DNA of 57,820 bases from Verrucomicrobiota bacterium (lineage in GTDB: Bacteria; Verrucomicrobiota; Verrucomicrobiia; Limisphaerales; UBA9464). The position numbers and the translations under genes are program-made. The notes under the pieces were generated by a model. That model saw only the letters and a program-made list of their open reading frames with translations, did not search any database and was not told the origin of the DNA. This document shows positions 18,158 to 27,570 of the stretch, in pieces (within the stretch, counting starts at the first letter, position 1; the number at the start of each line of letters is the position of its first letter). The stretch lies in NCBI GenBank assembly GCA_947454705.1, contig CANGKZ010000031.1:1-57820 (forward strand), written 5' to 3'.

Positions 18158-18892
18158 CTAGGGGGTTCGCACCGCCGTGTTGATGGCCATCATGCCCCCG
18201 AGGAGTTGAACGAGTCCCCGCTCCGAAAAACCGGTGACCCGAAGCCGCTCATCCACGGCCCGCTGACCCGGATAGGCCTGGAGCGATTGCAGGATGTAGC
18301 CGTGGGTGTCGGCATCTCCGCAAAAGACACGTCCCAAAATTGGTACACACCATCGGAGATACTGAAAATACACCCACCGCCACGGGGCCCAGTCCGGCTT
18401 GCCGAAATCCAGAATCAGCAAACGGCCACCGGGTCGGAGCACCCTTCGGAGTTCGCGCAGGCCGGCGTTCAGATCTGACAGGTTTCGCAACCCGTAGCTG
18501 ATGGTCACCACATCGAAGGATTGATCGGGAAAGGGCAGATTGAGCGCATCGCCCTGGAGAAACTGGAGCGCCGCCGCCCCTTTCTCCCTCGCGTCAAGGC
18601 GGCGATGTGCCACCTCGAGCATGGCGGCGCTGAAGTCGATCCCAATGGTTTCCGCCCCCGCTTGGGAGAGGGCAAAGGAGACGTCGCCGGTGCCGCAACA
18701 GACATCCAGGGCGCGAACCCCGGAGCGGGCCCCGGACAGCCGGACCAACCGACGCTTCCAAAGCCGGTGCCAGCCAAAACTTTGCAGATCGTTGATCAGG
18801 TCGTAGCGAGGCGCCACGGCCGCGAACAGGTCTCCCACCCTCGCCGCCCGTGCTTCCGGAGTCTCCCCAACCACATGGTATTTACCGCCCAC
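18158..18892 (-). CDS. menG: Demethylmenaquinone/ubiquinone C-methyltransferase (MenG/UbiE)
   Basis: A 244-residue SAM-dependent methyltransferase. Motif I is ALDVCCGTGDVSFAL. The UbiE signatures YDLINDLQSFGWHRLWKR and ISYGLRNLSDLNAGLRELRRVLRPGGRLLILDF are both present. It catalyses the final C-methylation of menaquinone (or ubiquinone). The likely start is GTG 18892; no other in-frame ATG fits. It is divergent from the glycosyltransferase operon, with a 136-nt gap. Confidence 0.92.
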   Translation of the reverse strand: MGGKYHVVGETPEARAARVGDLFAAVAPRYDLINDLQSFGWHRLWKRRLVRLSGARSGVRALDVCCGTGDVSFALSQAGAETIGIDFSAAMLEVAHRRLDAREKGAAALQFLQGDALNLPFPDQSFDVVTISYGLRNLSDLNAGLRELRRVLRPGGRLLILDFGKPDWAPWRWVYFQYLRWCVPILGRVFCGDADTHGYILQSLQAYPGQRAVDERLRVTGFSERGLVQLLGGMMAINTAVRTP

Positions 18893-19028
18893 CTGGGAAG
18901 CGTACCGCCGAATCGTGGTAATTCCTAGCCGAAGGAGGAGACTCCCTAGGTTATTTCCGCATCCGTTCCTAAAGCTTGGATTGAAGCTTGGTCCGCATGC
19001 CTGCTCCTTTCATGCTCACCGGCGCCAC

Positions 19029-20240
19029 ATGCCCGTCCGCCGGACCCGGATCCTGTTTGTCGACCACGTCAGCAAAGTGCTGGGCGGGGCGGAAGTGAAC
19101 TTGTTGGAGTTGCTGGGCACGGACGCCGCCGCTTCACGGTGGGACTCCCATGTGGCTTGCGCTGCCGGTAGTCCCCTGGATTCCGCTCTTCGTCCGCTTG
19201 CCGTGATCCGACATGACCATCAATTCGCACCCGCTCTCAACGAACTGCGCATCGTGGGTCGAGGTCTGCACCTTGGGGCCAAGTTGCGAGGATGGCGGGA
19301 AGTGCGACGGGCCTCGGCCCGGTTGCGGGAATTGATCGAAGCCATTCGCCCCGACGCTGTGATTTCCTGCACCAACAAGGACCATTTCGCCGCTGGAGCC
19401 GCCGCTTCTGCCGCTGGAATCCCCTCGATTTGGTGGGTCAATGACATCCTGTCGTCCGACTTTTTCCCCTGGCCGGTTCGCGCCGTGTTCTCGCTTCGCG
19501 CCCGGCGACTCGCCCGGCGATTGGCACCGGTGTCCAATTGCGGCCGACGCGCCTTGATCCAGATCGGCGTCCCAGCGGATCGCTGCGTCACCATCCACAA
19601 CGGAATCCCGCTTCAAAGGTACCGGCGGACCCCCGGTTCCGATGCGGCTTCCGGGCTGGAATCCGGAGCGCGCGAGCCGGTCTTCGGCATTGCGGGCCGC
19701 ATCACCCCGTGGAAGGGGCAAATGCTGTTTCTCGAAATCGCCGCGGCCTGGGTCCGGCAGCAGCGTCCTGGGATCTTCGTCATTCTCGGGCGCGCCTTCA
19801 ATGAAGACGCCCCCTATCAGCAGGCCCTGAAGGATTTCATCCAGGCCCATCAACTGGGGAATCGGGTCAAGTTTCTCGAATTCCAATCCGATATGGCCTC
19901 GGCGCTCTCCGGCATGGACGTGCTGCTGCATTGCTCGACCCGTCCCGAGCCCTTCGGCCGGGTGCTGATCGAGGCCATGGCGGTCGGAATCCCGGTCATC
20001 GCCGCACGGGCGGGCGGAGTGCCGGAGATCATCACCGACGGCGTGGACGGTCTCCTTGCCGCCCCAGGAAACCTGCCCTCCTACCTCGGCGCACTCGAAC
20101 GCATGACTGCCGACCCCGCACTGCGCACGCAACTGGTCCGCGAGGGCCACAACACCGTGATTCAACGTTTTGGCGTGGACCGCGTGGTCGGGGATTTTGC
20201 GGCGTTGCTCGATTCCGTGATTCCGCGCAAGGACTCCTGA
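19029..20240 (+). CDS. GT4 glycosyltransferase (1 of 3)
   Basis: A 403-residue GT-B fold glycosyltransferase of family 4. The N-terminal acceptor domain has GGAEVNLLELL. The donor-binding domain has GRITPWKGQMLFLEI and the E-x7-E motif EPFGRVLIEAMAVGIPVIAA. It is the first gene of a plus-strand polysaccharide cluster; the next gene starts 4 nt after its stop. The frame extends upstream to 18915, but ATG 19029 places the start just before the first beta strand (TRILFVDHVS). Sugar donor and acceptor cannot be read from the sequence. Confidence 0.88.
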   Translation: MPVRRTRILFVDHVSKVLGGAEVNLLELLGTDAAASRWDSHVACAAGSPLDSALRPLAVIRHDHQFAPALNELRIVGRGLHLGAKLRGWREVRRASARLRELIEAIRPDAVISCTNKDHFAAGAAASAAGIPSIWWVNDILSSDFFPWPVRAVFSLRARRLARRLAPVSNCGRRALIQIGVPADRCVTIHNGIPLQRYRRTPGSDAASGLESGAREPVFGIAGRITPWKGQMLFLEIAAAWVRQQRPGIFVILGRAFNEDAPYQQALKDFIQAHQLGNRVKFLEFQSDMASALSGMDVLLHCSTRPEPFGRVLIEAMAVGIPVIAARAGGVPEIITDGVDGLLAAPGNLPSYLGALERMTADPALRTQLVREGHNTVIQRFGVDRVVGDFAALLDSVIPRKDS

Positions 20241-20244
20241 TCTG

Positions 20245-21471
20245 ATGCCCGCACCGGATCCAAAACGTTTCGTCTTCCTGACCCTGGGATACACCCCGGA
20301 TCTGGATGGCGGCGGGTATCGATACGCGACCGAAGTCGCGGAAACGCTGGCCCGGCGGGGGCACGAAGTTCACGCGCTGTACCCGAATCCGAAAAACGCG
20401 TTCCCTCCCCGGGAAACGCGCAATGGCGTTCAACTTCACCGCGTTCCCAAGGCGCCCGGGGGATTTTACGCCGGATTCAAGAGCGCCAACCGGGATTGCC
20501 GGACTGAGATTCGGCAGCTTCTTGAAGCTTCCCCAAAGCCCACCCTCCTTTTCCTACACCAGGCGTATCTGGCTCCTGCGCTGAAGGGCCTGCCCTACGC
20601 GATGATTCTTCAGGGCCCTTGGGGTCTTGAACACCGGTTCGCCCGACAGGCAGGATCTCGCTCGTGGCTGCGTCGTCGCTTGGACGACCTGGCCGTGTCG
20701 GTAATGACCCGGATCGAACGCCGCGCCCTGATCCACACCCAACATCTGTTCGTCGCCAGCGAGTATTCCAAAACACGGATTCCACACTGGCATGCTGGAC
20801 TGAAACTGTCGGCCGAAGTCATCGGAGGCGGTGCCGATTTGACGCGTTTTCATCCGGTCAGGGACCGGGCGGCCCTGCGCAGCGACCGGGGGCTTTCGGA
20901 CTCCGACTTCCTGTTCCTCGCCGTTCGCAGGCTCGATCCCCGCATGGGATTGATGCACCTGGTGGAGGGATTTGCCCAGGTCGCCCGGACGCATCCGCGC
21001 GCCCGGTTGTGGATCGCCGGAAAAGGAAGTCAGCACGCCGAGCTCGAAAAGCGCATCCGTTCCCTGGGCCTCGAAGGCCGGGCGAAGCTCTGCGGATTCG
21101 TCCCGGAGGATGAGCTTCCGCGGCTCTACGCGATGGCCGATTGCACGCTGATGCCTTCGCTGGACCTCGAAGGATTCGGCCTCGCGACCGCGGAATCACT
21201 CGCCTGCGGAACCCCGGTGGTGGCTTCCCGAGCCGGGGCCAACCCGGAATTGATCACACCGCTCGGAGGCGAACTGCTGTTTGAACCCGGGGATCCCCAA
21301 TCCCTTGCCTCCATTTTGGATCGCATCCTTTCCGGCACGCTTTCGCTGCCGAACCGGGAAGCGTGCGTGGCCTACGCCGGGAAGGAATTTCGCTGGGACC
21401 GCCCGGCCGATGCGATGGAACGGGCCTTTGATCTCGTGGCCCGGGCGGGCTGGCCGGAGGGAGTCCGATGA
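20245..21471 (+). CDS. GT4 glycosyltransferase (2 of 3)
   Basis: A 408-residue GT4 enzyme. The glycine-rich N-terminal loop is DLDGGGYRYATEVAETLARRG. The C-terminal domain shows AVRRLDPRMGLMHLVEGFA, CGFVPEDELPRLYA and a catalytic pair in DLEGFGLATAESLACGTPVV. An AAGGA site lies about 10 nt upstream. Its TGA overlaps the ATG of the third glycosyltransferase. Together with its neighbours it probably builds a surface polysaccharide repeat unit on a lipid carrier. Confidence 0.88.
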   Translation: MPAPDPKRFVFLTLGYTPDLDGGGYRYATEVAETLARRGHEVHALYPNPKNAFPPRETRNGVQLHRVPKAPGGFYAGFKSANRDCRTEIRQLLEASPKPTLLFLHQAYLAPALKGLPYAMILQGPWGLEHRFARQAGSRSWLRRRLDDLAVSVMTRIERRALIHTQHLFVASEYSKTRIPHWHAGLKLSAEVIGGGADLTRFHPVRDRAALRSDRGLSDSDFLFLAVRRLDPRMGLMHLVEGFAQVARTHPRARLWIAGKGSQHAELEKRIRSLGLEGRAKLCGFVPEDELPRLYAMADCTLMPSLDLEGFGLATAESLACGTPVVASRAGANPELITPLGGELLFEPGDPQSLASILDRILSGTLSLPNREACVAYAGKEFRWDRPADAMERAFDLVARAGWPEGVR

Positions 21472-22598
21472 GGATTCTCGAGCTCGGGAAATTCTATCCG
21501 CCCGATCGCGGCGGGATTGAGACGTTGCTTCGACTTTGGTGCGAGGGGTTCGTGGCCGCCGGCGACGAGGTCGATTGTGTGGTCGCCAACCGGTCCGCAC
21601 GGACCGAGCGCTCACGCATCAACGGAGTCCGTGTCCATCGTCTCGCCAGCCTGGGCATGGCGATGAGCACTTCAATCTGTCCCTCATTTCCGACCGCGCC
21701 GTACCGCTACCCGGCGGATCTGATCCACTCCCATTTCCCGAACCCGCTCGCCGACATTGCGTGCGTGATGGCTCCGTCTGAAATCCCGGTGGTCATCACG
21801 TGGCACAGCGACATTGTCCGGCAGAAGTCGGTGTTGCGTTTCTACAAGCCGCTTCAGGAAGCGCTCCTCCGCCGGGCCAACCAAATTGTGGTCGCGACGC
21901 CGAACCATTTGACCTTCTCCGACTGGCTTCCGGCCTTTCAGGAAAAAGTGGTGGTCATTCCATTCGGGTTGGACCTTCGACGGTTCGAGTCCAATGCCCT
22001 GGATGCAAAACGGGTGGCGGAGCTTCGGGCAAGCGCGGGAGGGCGAAAAGTGCTTCTCAATGTCGGGCGCCTGGTCGGTTACAAGGGACAGCGTTACGCG
22101 ATCGACGCTCTCAAGGAACTCCCCGACACCGTCCTCTGGCTGGTCGGGGCGGGTCCGCTGGAGGACGAGCTCCACCGGCACGCGGCCGCGCAGGGCGTTG
22201 CACGCCGGGTGGTATTCTGGGGCGATGTGGCCGATCCGGAATTGCCCTACTTCTTTGAGGCCTGCGATATCTTTGTATTCCCCTCGATTTCCCCCAACGA
22301 AGCCTTCGGACTCGTTCAGGTCGAGGCCATGGCCTGCGGGAAACCAGTTATCGCCACCGACCTTCGGAGCGGTGTACCTTGGGTGTGTCGTGACGGGGTT
22401 ACTGGCCGCGTTGTTGCGCCTGAGAGCGGCGAAAGTCTTACCCTCGCTCTCCAACCGCTTTTGAGTGATGCGACGCTTCGTCACCAAATGGGCGAAGCGG
22501 GCCGCGCTCGTGCCTATGCGGAATTTTCCGCCCCTGTTATGATTCAGCGGTATCGAACCCTGTTCGAGTCTTTGATTCGAACCGCTGCGGCAGCATGA
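21468..22598 (+). CDS. GT4 glycosyltransferase (3 of 3)
   Basis: A 376-residue GT4 enzyme. The N-terminus MRILELGKFYPPDRGGIETL is typical of mannosyl/rhamnosyl-type GT4 members. LNVGRLVGYKGQRYAIDAL opens the donor domain, and SPNEAFGLVQVEAMACGKPV carries the E-x7-E motif. The start overlaps the preceding stop (ATGA), and its stop overlaps the WecA-like gene, so translation is likely coupled across the cluster. Specific sugar unknown. Confidence 0.88.
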   Translation: MRILELGKFYPPDRGGIETLLRLWCEGFVAAGDEVDCVVANRSARTERSRINGVRVHRLASLGMAMSTSICPSFPTAPYRYPADLIHSHFPNPLADIACVMAPSEIPVVITWHSDIVRQKSVLRFYKPLQEALLRRANQIVVATPNHLTFSDWLPAFQEKVVVIPFGLDLRRFESNALDAKRVAELRASAGGRKVLLNVGRLVGYKGQRYAIDALKELPDTVLWLVGAGPLEDELHRHAAAQGVARRVVFWGDVADPELPYFFEACDIFVFPSISPNEAFGLVQVEAMACGKPVIATDLRSGVPWVCRDGVTGRVVAPESGESLTLALQPLLSDATLRHQMGEAGRARAYAEFSAPVMIQRYRTLFESLIRTAAAA

Positions 22599-23704
22599 TT
22601 TATAAAACTTACATCGCGATGTTCATGGTCTCCGCCTTGGGGGCCTACTTCCTGACGCCGTTCGCCGCCTGGCTGGCGCAGCGGTTCGGCGCGATTGACC
22701 TTCCTGGTCCTCGTAAATTGCATGCCCGGCCGATGCCCCGCATGGGAGGTGTCGCCGTCTATCTCGGTTTCCTTCTCCCCTGGGCCGGTCTGTATCTCCA
22801 GCACAACCTCATCACGATCGAGTTCCAGCAAAGCGAAAAGCAGTTCCTCTCCCTCGTTCTCGGAGCAACGGCCATGCTCACCCTCGGGGTGTACGACGAC
22901 ATCAAGGGGGCGGATGCCATCAAGAAGCTCCTCGCCCAAACCCTCATCGCCCTGGGCATGTGGATGGCCAATTATCGGATCACCGCGCTGCAGAATCCGT
23001 GGGGAACCTACTTCGAACTCGGGTGGCTCGGCCTCCCGATCACGCTCCTTTGGATCGTCGGCATCACCAATGCGATCAACCTGCTCGACGGCATCGACGG
23101 ACTGGTCACCGGGGTGACTGCCTTCATGGCCATTTCCCTGGCGATCATCAACATCATCACCGGCCATGCCGTGGTCGCGCTCCTCACCACCGCCCTCGCC
23201 GGGGCGTGCTTTGGCTTCCTTCCCCACAATCACGCACCAGCCCGGATCTTTTTGGGGGATTCGGGAAGTCTCACCATAGGACTGGTGCTGGCTTGCATCG
23301 GCATCTCCTCCTTTTTCCAGGACCCGCGCCACGCGGTCAGCCCGTTGATTTCGGTCCCGCTGATTCTCTTCAGCCTCCCGGTGTTCGACACCTGCCGGGT
23401 CATGTTCAAGCGGTGGCGCCGGGGCGTCTCCATCTTCCAGGCCGACAAGGGGCATGTGCATCACCGCCTCCTGGAGCTCGGGTTTAACCACCGGCAGGCC
23501 GCTTGGTTCCTTTATTTGGTGGTCATCTCCACCGGTGCCGCCGCGATCACGCTGGTGGTCGTCGGGACCCACCGACAGCTCCCGTTTTCCCTCGTGTTCT
23601 GCGTACTGGGCATCGTCGCCGGCGCGGTGTGGAAACGATGGGCCCGAACCCAGGACGCCCCCCCCCAGCCCCCGACTGGCCCCGCCTCCGGTCCCACGCA
23701 GTGA
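22595..23704 (+). CDS. WecA/TagO-like polyprenyl-phosphate glycosyl-1-phosphate transferase
   Basis: A 369-residue polytopic protein of about ten helices in the MraY/WecA family. It has RKLHARPMPRMGGVAVYLG, the Mg-binding GVYDDIKG, NAINLLDGIDGL, FLGDSGSL and the WecA-type HVHHRLLELGFNHRQ loop. This family transfers a HexNAc-1-phosphate from UDP-sugar to undecaprenyl phosphate, starting synthesis of O-antigen, teichoic acid or exopolysaccharide. It therefore probably initiates the polymer built by the three upstream GT4 enzymes. The tail is Pro-rich. Its TGA overlaps the moeA GTG. Confidence 0.92.
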   Translation: MIYKTYIAMFMVSALGAYFLTPFAAWLAQRFGAIDLPGPRKLHARPMPRMGGVAVYLGFLLPWAGLYLQHNLITIEFQQSEKQFLSLVLGATAMLTLGVYDDIKGADAIKKLLAQTLIALGMWMANYRITALQNPWGTYFELGWLGLPITLLWIVGITNAINLLDGIDGLVTGVTAFMAISLAIINIITGHAVVALLTTALAGACFGFLPHNHAPARIFLGDSGSLTIGLVLACIGISSFFQDPRHAVSPLISVPLILFSLPVFDTCRVMFKRWRRGVSIFQADKGHVHHRLLELGFNHRQAAWFLYLVVISTGAAAITLVVVGTHRQLPFSLVFCVLGIVAGAVWKRWARTQDAPPQPPTGPASGPTQ

Positions 23705-24909
23705 AGCCGGCGCTTTCGGTCGAAACAGCCCTAGCGACGCTCCTTGCCGGAGCGAATCCTCTCCCGCCCCACCTCGTTTCCGTCCGCAATGCCGGCGGAC
23801 ATTTCCTTTCGCACCCGGTGGTTGGGCAACTGCCCGTGCCACGATTCGACAACTCGGCGATGGATGGATACGCCGTTCAAGCGGCCGATGCCGGAAAGGC
23901 CGGGGCACGGCTCAAGGTTTCCGGCCGTTCCGTTGCCGGTGAAGGTTTCCCAGGCGCCCTGGCCCCGGGGCAGGCCATTCGCATTTTCACCGGAGCCCCG
24001 CTCCCGCCGGGTGCGGATGCCGTCATCATGCAGGAGGACACGGCACTGGAAGCCGAAGCGGCCCCCGGGCTCGGATCGATTCAGATCCTCGATCCGGTCA
24101 AACCTTGGGAAAACGTCCGTTTTCGCGGGGAGGACGTCGCGCCCGGTGACCTTTTGATCCCCGCCGGGGCTGAACTCGGGCCTCATCATCTCGCCGTTCT
24201 GCTATCCACCGGAATTGACGAAGTTTCCGTCCACCCGTCCCCTCGAGTGGCCCTGGTTGCCAACGGATCCGAACTGCGCCAGTCCGGCGAATCCCTCGCA
24301 CCCGACCAGATTCCCGAGAGCAACTCCGCCATGCTCTCCGCCTTGTTCTTCCGACACGGTGCCCGCGTGGTCTCGACGGAATGCGTGCCCGATGACTCCG
24401 AGCAATTGCAGAATGCCCTGAAGTCCGCCGCCTCCCAGGCCGACATCGTTGTCACCATCGGAGGGGCCTCCGTCGGGGACCATGATCTGATCCGCCCCGC
24501 CCTGGTAAGCCTCGGCGGAAACCTCGATTTCTGGCGGGTGGACATGAAACCCGGGAAACCATTCCTCCACGGACGAATCGGATCCACCCCCCTTTTCGGC
24601 CTCCCGGGAAATCCGGTGTCGGCGTTTGTCACGGCGGTAATCCTTGTGCTTCCGATCCTGCGACGTCTCCGCGGGGATCCTTCTCCAATCACCCGGACCC
24701 GCGCGGCAATCTGGGCTGAAGGCGTTTCGAATCCGGACTCACGACGCCATTTCGTCCGGGTCCGCACCGATGCCGAAGGACGCATTCGCCCCTCCGGACC
24801 GCAGGGATCCCATCGAATGGCCTCCCTCGCGGCGGCCGACGGATTGGTGGATTTGCCGCCGGGAATCCGCATTGAAGCCGGCGCGCCCGCACGTGTCGTG
24901 TGCTGGTGA
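23701..24909 (+). CDS. moeA: Molybdopterin molybdenumtransferase MoeA
   Basis: MoeA inserts molybdate into adenylylated molybdopterin. The 402-residue protein shows FDNSAMDGYAV, IFTGAPLPPGADAVIMQED, the MoCF-domain stretch VVTIGGASVGDHDLI, VDMKPGKPF and LFGLPGNPVSAF. GTG at 23701 overlaps the upstream TGA (GTGA) and gives the normal length; the open frame further upstream runs inside the WecA-like gene. Its placement between two polysaccharide genes is unusual. The only other cofactor gene in the window is moaA at 2209-3282. Confidence 0.93.
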   Translation: MKPALSVETALATLLAGANPLPPHLVSVRNAGGHFLSHPVVGQLPVPRFDNSAMDGYAVQAADAGKAGARLKVSGRSVAGEGFPGALAPGQAIRIFTGAPLPPGADAVIMQEDTALEAEAAPGLGSIQILDPVKPWENVRFRGEDVAPGDLLIPAGAELGPHHLAVLLSTGIDEVSVHPSPRVALVANGSELRQSGESLAPDQIPESNSAMLSALFFRHGARVVSTECVPDDSEQLQNALKSAASQADIVVTIGGASVGDHDLIRPALVSLGGNLDFWRVDMKPGKPFLHGRIGSTPLFGLPGNPVSAFVTAVILVLPILRRLRGDPSPITRTRAAIWAEGVSNPDSRRHFVRVRTDAEGRIRPSGPQGSHRMASLAAADGLVDLPPGIRIEAGAPARVVCW

Positions 24910-24960
24910 CTTTCAGCTGCCCGCTTCCCTCCCGACCCACCCTACCACTACCCTCCGTCC

Positions 24961-25770
24961 GTGGCTGAGTTCATTCCACCTCCCCGGGTCAACGCGCTCG
25001 GCGTCGGCATTTCAATCCTCAACCTGACTTCGGTCATCGAGGTGCTGGATTCCGCGCTGAAGTCTGGCACGCGCGGTTACGTGACCGTCACCGGAGTTCA
25101 TGGAGTGATGGAATCGCAGGACGACCCGGCGCTTCGAAAAATCCACAACCAATCCCTCCTCTCCACCCCGGATGGCATGCCCATGGTCTGGCTTGGGAAA
25201 TGGGCGGGACATCGCTCCATGAGCCGTGTCTATGGGCCGGACCTGATGGAGGCCGTGTTCGAATGGAGCGCCCGAACGGGGCGTTCCCATTACTTCTTTG
25301 GTGGAAACCCAGGCGTGGTGGAAGAACTCAAATCCCGCATGGAAACCCGGTATCCGGGACTCCGAATCGTTGGCATCTACACCCCGCCGTTTCGTCCGTT
25401 GAACGAGGCGGAGCACGCGAATCTCGTCGCTTCCGTCAGGGATGCAGCTCCGGATTTTCTATGGGTGGGCCTGAGCACTCCCAAGCAGGAACGCTTCATG
25501 GCGGCGGAAATCGATCAACTCGATGCAAAGATCCTGATCGGAGTGGGTGCCGCCTTTGATTTTCACGCCGGCCGGGTGTCCCAGGCTCCCCGCTGGATTC
25601 AACGGAGCGGGTTCGAGTGGCTTTACCGGCTGTGCCGCGAACCCCGCCGATTGTGGCGGCGTTATTTTCGAAACAATCCCCGGTTCCTCTGGAGGATTGC
25701 GGGGCAGTTGACCGGCCTTCGAACGGTTCCAGACCCGGCCCACGACCGGACCGCAAACGGCTCGAACTAG
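24961..25770 (+). CDS. WecG/TagA/CpsF-family glycosyltransferase
   Basis: A 269-residue GT26 enzyme. Its motifs include TPDGMPMVWLGKWAG, RVYGPDLM, YFFGGNPGVVEEL, WVGLSTPKQERFM and GVGAAFDFHAGRVSQAPRWI. The C-terminus (GFEWLYRLCREPRRLWRRY) resembles the part that binds the membrane. WecG adds ManNAcA and TagA adds ManNAc to a lipid-linked GlcNAc, so this enzyme probably adds the second sugar after the WecA-like protein. It starts with GTG 51 nt after moeA. Its TAG stop shares CTAG with the stop of the convergent TPR gene. Confidence 0.9.
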   Translation: MAEFIPPPRVNALGVGISILNLTSVIEVLDSALKSGTRGYVTVTGVHGVMESQDDPALRKIHNQSLLSTPDGMPMVWLGKWAGHRSMSRVYGPDLMEAVFEWSARTGRSHYFFGGNPGVVEELKSRMETRYPGLRIVGIYTPPFRPLNEAEHANLVASVRDAAPDFLWVGLSTPKQERFMAAEIDQLDAKILIGVGAAFDFHAGRVSQAPRWIQRSGFEWLYRLCREPRRLWRRYFRNNPRFLWRIAGQLTGLRTVPDPAHDRTANGSN

Positions 25771-27491
25771 AGAGCCACCTTCAGCAAATCGCGTTCCTCG
25801 GGTCGCAACCCCTTGGAATCCACTTTGCGCGCCATCTCACGGGCCGCCGCACGCTGGTCGTTCGCGTTCAGCACCGCCACATACAAGGCTTTCATCCGGG
25901 GTTCCGCCCGACTCCAGTCCATCTCGACCCCTTCGATCAGGGACAACGATTTTGCCGCATTGCCCTCACGAAATTCCGCCAGCGCCAGAATCAAGGCGTA
26001 CAGAGGATCCTTCCCCTTCTCCTTGTCACGCATCAGCGCCTCGAGGCGAGCCTTCGCTCCCGGCAGACGCTCTCCCAACAAAAACCCAAAATAGGCGCTG
26101 GAGGAGAACAGCGCATCATCCCCCGGCAGGAACTGGGAAAGGCGGTTCAACGCCTCCCACGCGCGTCGCGTGTCATCGACCGACGCCAGCAATCGCAGCA
26201 CTTCGCGTCCCGCGGAATACGTCGCAGGAGGCCAGTTCATCAGTTTTTCATACGCGTAAATCGCCGCCATCGGCTGGCCCACCCGCTCCGCGTATCCCGC
26301 CACGAACTGCAATTGCATCGGTTGGTTCGTGCACGCAGCGATGGCACTCATGAAATGCACCATCACCATCTGCGCCTGCCCCGCCTTTTGCGCCGCCATG
26401 GCCTGGAGGCAGTGCCCGATGTACGGGGAAACGTTGTTCTTGTCGCTCTCGAGGTAGGGACGCACCTCATCGATCTTGTCCAACTCCAACAGAACCTGAA
26501 GGCGAGCACTTAGAAGATTGGTGTGCTTCTGAACCACTTCGGGCGGCAGCAATGCAAGGGATCGCTGAGTCTCCCGATTGGCGGCAAACCATCCGACCGC
26601 TTCGGCGAGAGCGCCCGCGCTGCCCGATTGCCGCGCCTCCTGCTCAAACTCATCCAGGATCTCCTTCCGGCGCGACGGATCGAGCTTGGCCCGCAGCTCG
26701 TAGTACCAGGCCCGTCGATCCTTTCGGTCTGCGATTGAATTCAGCAGGATTTGGTTCTCGGCGGAATTCAGCTCGTTGCTCGGAATCAACAAATCCACGG
26801 CCTGATTCTTGTACTCGCCCCGACCGACTGCGATCGGCCACAAGAATCGGCGGCCTTCGGCCCGCTCATCCGCATTGGGGGAATAGGACAACAGCATTCC
26901 CAGCGTCAGTTGCGCCTCCTCGCTGGACGGAAAATTCTCCAGCCAAAACCGGGTGCCCAGAATCGCGGTAGCTGGGGAATCCGTGTTGCGCAAAAATCGG
27001 ACGTAAAGCCGGAACAGCGGCTCGTTGGTGCGGGTGGTCCTCAGGAGCTCGCGCAATTCCGGACCTGCAATATCAGCCCGGTTGAAATTCACGGCGAGCT
27101 CCGCATAGCCCATGTGATCCTCGAATGTGGCCTCGGGAGAATTCAGAAGCATCTGCCAGTAATTGAACCCCTCCTGCATCGATCGTTTCGTGCAGAACTG
27201 CGCCGCAAGGCGTATCACCTTGGGTTCCCCGGGGGCCATCTCCAGAAGGACCTTGAGAGATCTTCCGGCTTCCACCCACTTGCCCGCCTCCATCTCGGCC
27301 GCCGTTGCTGAAATGGTCGCCAGCGCGCGCTGCCGCTTGATCATCCGATAAACGGGCCGCGCCGACATCCACCCGCCAATGGCAAGTGCAGCGGCAAGAA
27401 TGATGCCGATAATGAAATACTTCGACGTATCCCGAAATTCAGGACCCGACGAAACCGGAACATCTCCACTGCTGTTGCCAAGCCACCCCAT
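25767..27491 (-). CDS. Membrane-anchored TPR-type protein, unknown function
   Basis: A 574-residue protein with one membrane helix at about 24-44 (KYFIIGIILAAALAIGGW). A long helical repeat region of degenerate TPR character follows (repeated A-x3-Y/F and L-x-L pairs, e.g. YAELAVNFNRADIAGPELRE). No catalytic motif is visible. It is convergent with the WecG-like gene and the two stop codons overlap. TPR proteins often accompany polysaccharide export or PEP-CTERM loci as scaffolds, but the link here is only positional. Confidence 0.75.
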   Translation of the reverse strand: MGWLGNSSGDVPVSSGPEFRDTSKYFIIGIILAAALAIGGWMSARPVYRMIKRQRALATISATAAEMEAGKWVEAGRSLKVLLEMAPGEPKVIRLAAQFCTKRSMQEGFNYWQMLLNSPEATFEDHMGYAELAVNFNRADIAGPELRELLRTTRTNEPLFRLYVRFLRNTDSPATAILGTRFWLENFPSSEEAQLTLGMLLSYSPNADERAEGRRFLWPIAVGRGEYKNQAVDLLIPSNELNSAENQILLNSIADRKDRRAWYYELRAKLDPSRRKEILDEFEQEARQSGSAGALAEAVGWFAANRETQRSLALLPPEVVQKHTNLLSARLQVLLELDKIDEVRPYLESDKNNVSPYIGHCLQAMAAQKAGQAQMVMVHFMSAIAACTNQPMQLQFVAGYAERVGQPMAAIYAYEKLMNWPPATYSAGREVLRLLASVDDTRRAWEALNRLSQFLPGDDALFSSSAYFGFLLGERLPGAKARLEALMRDKEKGKDPLYALILALAEFREGNAAKSLSLIEGVEMDWSRAEPRMKALYVAVLNANDQRAAAREMARKVDSKGLRPEERDLLKVAL

Positions 27492-27570
27492 GAGCTTTTT
27501 GATCTGAGATCACCTACGGAAGCCGCACTCTCCTCGGGAAAATCCCATCAGGCAACCTCTCAATCTTGCT

